From Clostridia bacterium (lineage in GTDB: Bacteria; Bacillota; Clostridia; Christensenellales; Aristaeellaceae), in NCBI GenBank assembly GCA_030536295.1, contig JAUNQH010000013.1, forward strand, positions 1 through 43,232: a DNA stretch of 43,232 bases, in the 5' to 3' direction. Shown one piece after another: positions 1 to 12,000 of the stretch. The notes under the pieces were generated by a model. The model was given only the letters and a program-made list of their open reading frames with translations, ran no database searches and was not told the origin of the DNA. Made by a program: the position numbers and the translations under genes. How positions within the stretch are numbered: position 1 is the first letter of the stretch; each line of letters opens with the position of its first letter.

Positions 1-3000
1 TGGCGTCGGTGTCGGCGTGGGCGTCGGTGTGGGCTTGAAGCTGTTCACGAAGTCCGCGCCTGCCAGATCATCCTGACCGTTCGAATAGACCGCTTCACAG
101 CGGATCCCGCCGTCTTCTTCCGTCACCGTGACTTTTACGGTATAGACCGTTTCGTCATAGGTATAACCCGGTTCCTTTTCAGCCGGGATCACTTCGCGCA
201 GCCGGTAGGTATGCTCGCCGAGATCTTCGCGCGTATAGCGGATCGCGGGGAAGGTCACCTTGCCGTCCGCGTCATTATCCGCGGTCTCATCATAGGTGCC
301 GGCCGTTTCCGTCAGGCGGAAGGAGAAGTCGCCGGCCTTCAGGCTGATATCGTCCGCCTTCAGCGTTTTGCTTGCTTCAGGTGTCCACACGGCACTGCTG
401 AAGACATTGGTCAGGACAAATCCGTCATCGGCATTCCCGCTGACGGTTCCGCTGTACACCTTATCCCGCATGACTTCCTTAACGGTGTACGCGACCGGAA
501 GATCCTTACCGTCGATCACTCTCACTGTCTTCAGTTTTTCCCATGTCACGGTCAGATCCGCGCCCTTCGCGTCCGCCGGGATCGTCTTTTCATCGATCTT
601 GTCATACGCGCCGCCGTCAACGCTTTCATACAGTTCGACCGTGATATCGGTCCGGTATTCTTCCAGCCCGTCATCCCCGGTCCAGACCTTGGTCACGCTG
701 ATATCGGTCTCATCGTTATAGGGATTCACAAAGTTCAGTGTCTTTCCGTCTTTCTCCGCGGCCGTAAAGACGATCTCGCCTTCCCCGTTGTCATCCGCCG
801 TCAGGAGCACGGTGAACACGGTATCATCATAGGTCACGCCGAGGGCATCGCCTTTTTCTTCCGTAACGGTGAACACATATTCACCGGCGTCCGCGTCTGT
901 AAAGGCGATCGCGTCAAAGACGATCGTTCCGTCCGTTTTGTTGGTACCGGTGGAAACGACAGCGCCGGTCTCATCCTTCACCAGGAAGGTGAACTCGCCG
1001 TCCCGCAGATCGCGCCCCGTCATGGTCTTGGTCACTTCGGGGGTCCATTCTCCGTTTGCGGCATAGGTATTTTCCGCGTTTGCCTCCGCGGTGACCGTCG
1101 GCTCGATCGTTCCCGTATCGCCGGTCAGGACCGCGGTGAACCCGGGCAGCGTTTCTTCAAAAACGGTATATCCGGTCAGCGCCGGGATCTCATCGATCCG
1201 GAGCGTTTCCCCGTCCTTGAGCACAAATTCCGCGATACCGTCGGTCACGGTCAGCGTTCCGGCCGTGCCGTCCAGGTCCGTCGGGAAAGTGCCGTTGATG
1301 CCCGCGCCTTCCGCGTCAGTCAGATTCAGGGCGAAGGAGAATTCCTTATCCTTCACCGCGTCCGTACTGTTGATCACCGTCTTGGTGATCTTCAGGCTGC
1401 CGGGCTTCAGCGTATTGACAAAGGTGTTCTTATCCGTTCCCTCGCCGCCCTCATAGGTCACGGTCGGCGTCAGGGTGCCTGTGCCGTCCTTGTCCTCCAT
1501 GACCACGGTCACATCCACCGTTCTGCCGTCATAGAACAGCGTATCATCACTGCCGGCGGTCTCCGTGATCGTATACTGATAGGTGCCTTCTTTGGTGAAG
1601 GTCGTGATCTCACCGAAAGTGACCTCGCCGGAGGTGTTGTTCTTCGCGGTCTCTCCGCCTTCTTCCGGCATCGGGGCATCGCCGGCGGCTTCCAGGGTGA
1701 AGGTGAATTCGCCGTCTGTCAGCGCGCGGCCGGGCAGGGACTTGGCCGCTTTCAGCTGCACTGTGCCCTTCACGGAATAGGTATTGGTCAGCGCCGCGGT
1801 CATGGTGCCGGCAGCCTGGATCGTGCCCTCCGCGCCGCTCTTTCCGGTGTTTTCCCAGCCCGCGGGCAGGGTCTCTTCCGTCACTGCATATTCGGTTCCC
1901 GCGGGGATCCCGCTCACGGTCACGGTCTCTCCGCCCTTCAGTTTCAGAACCAGCGTATCGTTTTCGACCGTAACGCTGTCGGTTCCGACCGTCACGGCGG
2001 AAACGCTGATGCCGTCCGGGAATCTGACGGTGATCCCGAATTCCTGATCCGCGGCGGCCGCGGTCGCGCCGGCGATCGTCTTAGTCACTTCCAGACTGCC
2101 GGGGTTCAGCGTATTGACAAAGGTATTCTTATCCGTACCCTCGCCGCCCTCATAGGTAACGGTCGGCGTCAGGGTGCCTGTGCCGTCCGCGTCTTTCATG
2201 ATCACAGTCACATTCACGATCCTGTCATCATAATGCACGGTCTCGTCGCTTCCGGCGGTCTCCCTGATCTGATACCTGTAGGTCCCTTCCTTGCTGAAGC
2301 CCGTGATCGGGCCGAAGGCAGCCTCGCCGGAAGCGTTGTTCTTCGCGGTCTCTCCGCCTTCTTCGGGCATCGGGGCATTACTGAGCCCCGTCAGGGTAAA
2401 GGTGAATTCGCCGTCTGTCAGCGCGCGGCCCTGCAGGATCTTTGCAGCCTTCAGCTCCGCCGTGCCGGTCAGGCAATAGGTATTGGTGAAAGACGCGGTA
2501 GCGGTAGCGGCTGACGGGATCGTGCCCTCCGAGCCGGTCTTTCCGGTGTTCTTCCACGCGTCCGGAACCGTTTCATTCACGGTATACGCGGTCCCCGCGG
2601 GGATCCCGCTGATCGTCACGGATTCACCGCCCCTGAGCTTCAGGGTCAGCTTGTCATTTTCGACCTGCCTGTCTTCAGCGCCGACTTTGACAACATCGGC
2701 ATCGATACCGTCCGGGAAAGTCACCGTAAATTCAAACGTCTGATCCGCAGCCGCTTCCGTCGCGTCAGCGATCGTCTTTCTGATCTCCAGGCTGCCGGGT
2801 TTCAGCGCGTTGACAAAGGTATTCTTATCCGTTCCTTCGCCGTCCTCATAGGTGATCGTGGGCGTCAGGGTCCCTTTGCCGTCCTTGTCCTTCATGACCA
2901 CGGTGGCAATGATCGTCCGTCCGTCATAATCGACGGTCTTGTCGCTGCCGGCTTCCTCCGTGATCCGGTACTGATAGGTCCCTTCCCTGTCAAAGCCCGT

Positions 3001-6000
3001 GATCAGCCCGAAGGAGACTTCACCGGAAGCGGTATTCTTCGCGGTCTCACCGCCTGCCGCGGGCATCGGCGCGCCGTCGTCGGCGCTCAGGGTGAAGGTG
3101 AATTCTTCATCCGTCAGTTCCCGGCCGTTCAGGATCTTCGCCGCCTTCAATACGGCGCTTCCCTTCACGGAATATGTGTTCCGCGCCTCCACTTCCATTT
3201 CATCGGCGCTCACGATCGTTCCGGCTGCGGTGCCGTCCGGCGCTTCTTCTCCGTTATTGATCATCTTCAGCTTGAATCCGGGAAGCGCTTCCTCCGTCAG
3301 GGTATAGACCGCCCCGGCGGGAAGCTCTTTGATCAGGATCGTCTGCGACGCCTTCAGCGTGAAGCTCGCGCTGCCGTCGGTCACTGTCAGCTTTCCGGAT
3401 CCGCCGTTCCCGTCATATTCGTACGCGAATTTGCCGCTCAGCGGTTTTCCGGCCGCGTCCGTCAGCTTCAGGCTGAAGGTGAACGCCTTGTCCGCCACGG
3501 CATCCGTTCCGTTATTCACGGTCTTGGATACCTTCAGGCCGCCGGGTCTGGTGGTGTTCCTGAAGGCCGGTACAGATGTGGTCAGCGGCTGGGTCAGGTC
3601 CTCATCGGAATAATACTTCACGGTGCTGCCCAGTTCATAGGCCGTTCCGCCTGCCTGCGTCTTTGCCGTTTTAGTCACTTTCACGGCGGCGTAATACGCG
3701 TTCGCGTCATAGAACAGCGTGCTGTCATTGCCCGCGGTCTCGGTGATCTTGTAGACAAAGGTCTTCTCATCATCATTCCCGAGATCATCCGTGATGAATG
3801 TCAGCGTGCCGAATACGGCTGAACCTGTGGCGCTGTTCCGTACCGTTTCCTCACCGGACGCGGGCATCGGCGCGCCGTCGGTCACTGCCGCCAGTTCAAA
3901 GCTGAACTGATCCGCTGCAGGCACTTCTCCGTCCAGCGTCTTGAGCGCGCGCAGGACCGCCTCCGTCTTTCCGGGCGTATATTCATTCGTGAGTTTCGCG
4001 ATACTGGTTTCCTTTGATCTGATGACGCCCTTGTCATCCGTCTTTTCGATCAGCACCCAGCCGTCGGGCGTATCCTCCCAGACTTCATATTCGGTGCCGG
4101 CCGGCAGACTGAAGGTAATGACCTCATCCGGCAGGACCTTCACGATGAATCCGTCCTCCGTCAGCTCAGCCGTGGTGCTTCTCGGATCCCATCTGGCCGT
4201 CAGTGTGATGACGGTCGGGTCTGCCGCGTTGGTCCTGTTCACGTAATCCTTGTAGATCAGCGCGGGGATCGTTGTCACGCCGTCAACGGCATCAAAGCTG
4301 TTTGACAGGTCATCATCAAAGCCGGTCAGCGTATTCAGCGGCTTGCGGTAGGAGGAGGCAAACGAATAGCTTTCATCGACCGGCAGCAGCACATCCGGCA
4401 TGGAGCCCGCGCCGCCGTTGGGATCGAATGTCAGCTTCACGGACCACTTGTTCCAGGTCCAGGTGCCGGGATTGGCGGCGGTGAACAGCTCATCATTGGT
4501 CCTTATGTCCGTTGTTCCGATCTTCACCCAGTTTCCGTCAAGCAATTCCGTCTTGTCCGGCGCGGCCGGGATCGCTTTCATGATCCTGAAGTTTTCCCCG
4601 ATGGTGATCGTTCTCGCGCGGCTGATGACGGGCTCCGTCCCGTCATAGCTGAACAGATCGCCGAGATTCAGGTACTCCCAGTCGCCGCTCTTGGTCAGGA
4701 TCGCGGAATAGCTCTTTCCGTTCAGGCTGTCCCAGTTGCTCAGATCCATCCAGGTCAGGCTGTCGCAGCCGTTGAACATATGTTCGAAATTGCCGCAGCT
4801 GGCGACGTTAAAATGGTTGACGTTCAGCTCCGTCAGCGCCTTACAGTTATCGAACATATACCACATGGATCCGCCGGCGCCCGTACCCACTTTGGAAGTA
4901 TCGAACGAGCTGACGTCAACTTTGGTCAGCCCCTGACAGTTTCTGAACATCTCCGAAATATTGGTGACCTTGCTTGTATTGAAGCTGCTCAGATCCAGTT
5001 CGGTCAGCTTGTGACAGAACCGGAACATGCACTGCATGTTCTCCACATTGGAAGTGTCAAAGCTGCTCAGATCAAGGGACGCCAGATTGCTCTTGAGTGA
5101 CGTATAGTCGGAGTTTGTTTCCACGCACATATCGAACATGTAGGACATGTCCGTCACTTTACCGGTCCTGAAGCCGGTCACATCCAGCGAGGAGAGCGCG
5201 AAGCAGTTTCTGAACATGCTCTTCATGTTTGTCACGTTTGTTGTGTCAAAATGCGAAACATCCAGAGCGCTCACTTTTTCACACTTTTCAAACATGCAGG
5301 ACATGTTTGTTACGGATGACGTATTGAATCTTGACACATCCAGTGATGTCAATCCGCTGCAGTTGTTGAACATTCTGGACATGTTCGTGACCCTGGCGGT
5401 GTTGAAATGACTCACATCCAGCGATTTAAGGCCGACACAGGTCTCAAACATGCTGTCCATGTTCGTCACCAGGCTCGTGTCGAAATGCGAAACATCCAGT
5501 GATGTAAGGCTGGAATCGGCATAGAACATCCGGTTCATGTTCGTGACTTTGGATGTGTTGAAATGTGAAAGGTCAAGACCGTTCAACTTTCTGCAGAAGT
5601 AGAACATATAGCTCATATCCGTGACGTTGGACGTGTCAAAGTGGGAAACATCCACATACTCAAGGACCGCGCAGTTATTGAACATACCGGACATGTTCGT
5701 CACATTGCCCGTTCTGAAATGAGACAGATCCAGCGTTTTCAGTTTTTCGCAGCCGCTGAACATATAGGCCATGTTCTCCGCGCTGGATGTGTCAAAGTGG
5801 TCCACATCCAGGCTCTCCATCGAGCTGCAGCCGTAGAACATCATATACATATTGGTCGCGGAGGATGTGTCAAAACTGGAAAGATCGAGTGACGTCAGTC
5901 CGTTGCAGCCGTAGAACATGGACGACATGTTTTTGACAGCGGATGTATCGAACGTTGACAGATCCAGCGTGGTCAGCACCTTGTTTGTCACGCCTTCCTG

Positions 6001-9000
6001 CGTGAGATCGAACATGGCGACCATGTACACCACTTTGGAGGTATCCAGCATGGACAGATCAACGCTCTCCAGCATGTTCAGCGTATTGAACCAGTAAGCT
6101 GTGGTGTTCGGTTTGACCGCGCCGGCCATCGTGATCTTTTTGATCTTACTGTTATAGGTATTCGACGCCCAGCCGTTATCACCGCGCGCCCAGTTAAGAT
6201 CCCGTGCTTCCTCAAAGCCGGTAAAATAGACGATATCGTTCTGTACGGACGGTTTACCGTCGGCAATGGGATTGAAAGCCGCTCCATACGGATTCCTGGG
6301 ATTGTTCTCATCCGCCCGGAAAAGCGTCAGCGTTCCGTCCTTTTCCAGCATGGCATATGCTTTTCCGTTCAGAGCGCTGTCAGCGATATGGTACTGTTTG
6401 CTGATATCCGGCGTCGGTACCGAAGCCGGGGCGGGCGTGACCGGGGCGTCGGTCGTCAGCGGGACCGGCGTCAGGATCGTCAGATCCCTCATTGCCGGCT
6501 GTTTGACTGCCGCCGCGGCGGACGGAGAAGACGGGTACACCGGACCCGGCGTCGGCGCCGGCGCCGGCGCGGTGCTGGGATCGGTGCGGGTGTATTCCAG
6601 CGAATCCGGCAGATCCTCGCCCGCCAGCTTTACATGGAAGGTGAATTCCTGGTTCGGATTGGCCATCTCTCCCTGAACCTTCTTCAGAAGCTGCAGTTCG
6701 CCGCCCTCCGGCTTGTTGATGAACACCGGCGTGACTTCTTCGGTCTTTCCCTGCTCAGTGATGCTTTCCTCGAAGCTGATGGTTCCGTCACCGCCGTCGA
6801 TCAGCGTCAGGGTATAGACATAGGCCGTTTCGGAATAGATGACCGTCTCATCCGTGCCGGCCTGTTCCTTTACCAGGAAGGTGATCCTGGCCGGCTCGTC
6901 GGTCTCGGACAGGTCATCCTGTGTAAAGGTGATCTCATCAAAGGTGACGGTCCCGTCAGCGGCGTTTTTCTTTGTCTGGATCGGGGTGTCCGGATCATCC
7001 CGGTACAGTTCAAAGGTGAACTCCTCCTCTTCCAGATCACGTCCCTGCATGACCTTCCAGGCTTTCGGCGCCCACTGGCCCGCGGCGGTATAGGTGTTTT
7101 GGAAGATCATGTGCTGCGGATCGGTCGCGTCGGAGCCGTCCGCGAGCTTCGCGGTGATGATCAGGGTGCCGTCACCCGCGTCCGACACGCTGACGAAAAC
7201 GGAATATTCCGTTGTGTCATAGCCGTATCCGCTCTTGCCCGGTTTATCCTCTTTCACGATATACCGGAAGGTCTTTCCGACGTCCGCCTCGGTATAGCGA
7301 AGCTCACCGAAAATGAACCCGCCTTCACTGGTGATCTCGCCGGTCTGCGCGTGCTTTTCCGTTTTTTCGGGTTCTTCGTTGTAACTGCTCAGAATGACAT
7401 CGCCCCTGGTGGGACTGCCTTCGGTATCGTCAATGATCGAGAACCGGAACTGCCGGCTCTTCATCGCGCGGCCGGTGATCTTTTTTGTCGCCCGGAGCGA
7501 GATGCCGCCTTCAGCCTTATAGGTATTTTCAAAAGCGGCTTCCGCGGTCTTGCCGACCCGGACCGAGCCGGTATCGCCGGTCCTGCCGGTCTGGGTATAG
7601 CCGTCCCTGATCATTTCCTCGATCCGGTAGGTGCTTTCGGAAGGCAGACCCTTCACAACGATCCGTTCGTCCGCCTTCAGCGTGAACCGGGTACCCGTGG
7701 AGATGGTGCCGGTACGGACCGGATCAGCGGCCGAGCCGGAATATACCGCGTAATCATAGCTCCCTGCCAGGGGCTCGGGCTCAGTCTGTCCCGGCTGCAG
7801 CTCGGCAAAGAGCGTCAGCGTGAAGGTAAACTCCGTACCCTGTGCCGCGTCGGTGGCTTTCAGCACGGTCTTGCCGATGCTCAGATCGCCGAAGGGATAA
7901 TAGCTGTTCGTGATCTTCCCGTATCCATCAGCTTCGGCTGCATACTTCGGCACATATTCTTCCTCGACCGTATAGACATACTCCCGGCCGGTCTCATCAT
8001 ACTTGTCCTTCTCACCGAAGTCCCAGGTCCATTTACCGGCGGAATCCGGCGTGACGGCCCGTTCCTCGTTCTCCATCCGGACACCGTCCCGGCACAGGTA
8101 CACCGTTACGGAAGCCGGGCGGACATTGGCCGCGTTGCCGTCGTCATCCCAGATCTTTTCGCCCTTCAGCGAGACCTGCTCATTGGGGTGTCTGTTGGTC
8201 AGGACATACTGATCGGCTGCCCGTCTGGCAACGGTCAGCTCATATCCGGCTATCGTGCCTTCGTCAAAGCTGTAGAGGAAGGGGGTACCGTCCGGATCGG
8301 TCAGCGGCACCTGCAGGAAAACCGCCTTCCATCCGTTGGTCTCGTCCAGCGTGACCGTTCTCGGCGCTCCTTTTCCGTCCGTCACGACTTCAGGATCGGC
8401 AGTGCTGCCCACGCGTTTCCGCATCAAAGTGACCGTGACGTTTTCCGGACGTATCTTATCGTGGTCGGCATTGTCCATCCAGATCTTGCTGACTTCAATA
8501 TACTCCGGCAGGATACCGACACGGGTATAGTCATTGCGGATCATGCGGTATTCGCTCGTGCCGCCGCCGTTGACATTTTCCTGTTCACAGCACATACGCG
8601 TATTGTTGAACGCGTACATGTTGTTTTCCTTGTCCAGCGCTTTTTCCCAGTCGACTTCACCGTCCGTCACATGGGCATAGGCGCCCTTCGCGTGCCAGGT
8701 GTCCGGATCACCCTCGTCATCCGGAGCGACCATGTGCAGATAGGCGTTTACGGCTTTGCCGGGCTGCAGGATAAAGGGGGACCCGTCCTTCGCGGTGCCC
8801 GCGTCTATGGCGATCGCCGTGACATTCACGCCGTCCGGAACCGTCCAGTTTCCGTCGGCATCAACGGATGCTTTTTTCCACGCGCTGTTTGTCAGGTCAT
8901 AGTAGCCGGACTTGAACAGTGCCGTCTGCTCGTCATATGTCATGCCGGGCGTGGAATCGGCAAACTGCAGGTCATCCAGGGTCGCGTAATACACGACCGG

Positions 9001-12000
9001 CGCGATGCCGGCGCTGATCATATCGCTGACATCAACGCTGACCAGCGTACCGCGCCACTGTCCCTTGCCTTCCCAATCCCCCGAGAAGTCCTTCTTGGCC
9101 TGTATGTCATTATAATCCGAGGTCTTCGAAGCGTCGGAAGCCGGAATATGATAGTTTTCGATCGTATCAAACAGGACGATATTGCTGGTCCGGGTCGTCT
9201 CACTGGAGGCCGCGCGCAGCCTGTAGGTATACCCGTGACCTTCGTAGACCGTGACCTGCGTCTGCTCGTCAAGGCCCTGGGTCCACATCCCGTCCATGTC
9301 ATCGCTGACGTCCTTCCGGACACCGGTCACCGCGTAGGTGTTCAGGTCCAGCGTCGTTCTGACCTTGCCGTAAACGAACCGGTTCGCGCCGGCGGCGGTA
9401 TTCGGATCCAGCCCGGTCATGGCAGCGGCGATATCATCCGGCATGGTCGGAGTCAGTGTGTTCATTCCGCCCCTGGGGTCATCGGGTTCGCCCTGCTGCC
9501 CCTTAAAGGTGCCCAGCGTATCGTTCGCCAGTGTGTCCACCGTCGTTTCAAAGGCGATATAGTTCTCCACCGTTTCCCCGAGATCTTTCATATCTTCCCA
9601 GGAATAGACCGCGTCAAAGGAGATCGAGATCGTATCCTGATACCCGTTCCCGTCCTTACTCATGGTGACCGCGGGCTTCAGGTCAGCCAGCACCACCAGC
9701 AGTGTGCGTCCGGTTCCGCGGTAGTCTTCAACCGTATAAAGACCGGTGATCGCGTCTCCCGCGCGCAGCGCGACGGTATCCAGGACCGGCGCCACCCCTT
9801 CCGGAAGCAGATCATACCATACACCGGAGGTCTGCGCGGGAATAACATCCGCCGCGACAGCCTCGTCATACTCGCTGCGGACACTCAGGTTGCTCTTCTG
9901 CAGCATATCCGCGCTGTAATGCAGAATGGCCCGCTGGTTGTCAACATCGTTGTCTCCGCCTTCGGAAACACTTCTGGAGTCAAAGCGGATCTTCTTGGTC
10001 AGGCTGACACCGTAGCCGGCACCCGCGATCGTGGCGCGGGAGGTATCAAACGCGCCGCTGACCACCTGATGACCGCCATCCTCCGGAGACGTGACCCAGC
10101 CATAGGCATCCATGCTGACATCGTTCTTGAACTTCGTTTCGGGAGCATCGCTCTGATCAAACAGTTCCGCGGCGATCTCCTTGTTGCTGTCGCTGGGCTT
10201 CAGCATGACAGTGGGATAGACGGACCACACCACGCCGGCCAGCCTGCAGTTATCCACGGACTTTCCGTCATATACATTACTGGTGAAAGCCGTGCGGACA
10301 TCGGTGGTGTTATCCGGGAAGGTCACGATGTTCTCCGCGGTCGTCACACCGGAAGCGACTTTTTTGAATTCCATGGGACCCGTTCCGTCCGTGCCCCAGA
10401 CGGCGACGGCGGCAAGCGTCCACGATTTTCCGTCATCCTGCGAATACCAGACCTCAAGGTCCGGGGTACCGAGCGTTTCCGCCTTATGCTGCGGCGGCAC
10501 ATCGTCTTCCGATGTCTGGGAATAATCCCCGTAATAGGCATAGGTCACCTTCGGCTTCTCCACGCGCAGGCTCCGGATAGAGAAGTCCTCCGCGGTCAGC
10601 GGTGTCGTGCCGAAATTGAAGAAGGTCTGATAATCCGTGGTCACCTGACGCCAGCCGAGTTTTCCGAAGTCATCCTCCGTCAGGTCAAGCGCCGCGATCT
10701 CCGCGTCGGTCTTCGGGCGGCCGGCGGCGGTGTCAAAGGTCTTGTCGCTGGTCAGCTGCCAGCCGAAGCCGCGGGTCTCCAGTTCGAAGTGCATCTCCAC
10801 TTCCCGGTCCATCAGCAGCTGGTTCAGGCCGTAGCCATACGGATAATCCTTGGTGATGCTGTCATTCAGCGCGTATTTTCTCTCTGTGTACTTTCCGATC
10901 CCGAAATTGGGGTTGCCGGGAGCCCGCCAGGTAATGGGAGAATAGATGGCTTTCGCGTCGGCCTCCGCCGTCGTGACCTTTTTCAGATCCTCTCCCTTGC
11001 CGCGGTTCGCGTCAGCCACAGCGGCGTCGGTCTCCGTCAGGGTCCAGACCACGTGGTTTTCCATATAATAATGGATATCGCCCCCGTCCGGATCCGGCGG
11101 CATATCGCTCTTTTTATACGCGGACCAGAGATACACGGCATGGTCATAGCTTTCCGTGGTATCCTCATGATACAGGTTTTCAGTCACCCCGGCCGCGTAA
11201 TCGGCATCCGGGGAAACAGGCGTGATCTCCTGATCGGCCGGGATATTCTCACTGCCCAGCAGGATGCCCCCGGTCGCGGTCACTTTATTGCCGCTTTCAT
11301 TCAGATAATAGGCATCCATCAGGGTGTCTTCCATATCCAGGGAGAAAGGCTGGCTGCCTTTATGGTACACATAGGTATACCAGCGGACATATACATATTC
11401 ATCCGGATCGGCACCGGCGGGCAGGTTCGCCAGCAGTGAGGCCGGGACCGCGCCCTTCGTATCGGCATAGCTTTCATAGAATTTGCAGGCCTTCACATCG
11501 CTCGTGATGGTCTCGATCGTATCCACCTGAGCGTTGATCCTGTTGCTGTCATAGTCAATGATATGCCCCTGATTGGTCACGACCTCCACATGCGCCTGCA
11601 GGAACTCGCTCTCGCTCATATCCACAAGCTCGTGCGGAAGGACATCATTCACGCTGAACTGGAACATGAGCGCGCTGGTCGCCCCGATGGTCCGGGTATT
11701 GGTCAGCACATAATTTCCGTTGATCAGCTGCCAGTTGAATTCACCGTTCGTCTTCGGCGCCTTCGGTACAGACAGGTCCATGCCGCCGATCAGGCCGCCG
11801 GCAGCCGTGCCGTCACCTGAGGGATCGATCTCACGCCCGTGCCAGATCCTGGCCGGGATCGTGATGGTGATCTCTCCGGGCTCATAGTCATACTGGCCGG
11901 AAAGCTGAACTTCCACCTGGAACTTCATGCTCAGCGGATCATCCGTGGGCGCGGAAAGATAGAGATGAGCCTTGTCGCTCAGCTCATCCGCCGGCGTTGC

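Noticed and set aside
4740-6065. CRISPR array
   Set aside because: The 78-nt periodicity comes from coding BspA repeats; units vary throughout and there are no constant repeats with unique spacers.
211-11439. Long plus-strand open frames (767 aa at 211-2514 and 1683 aa at 6388-11439)
   Set aside because: They lie antisense to the giant adhesin. Their translations are rich in Arg/Gly/His without domain structure, while the minus frame has a signal peptide and clear repeats. High GC keeps the opposite frames open.
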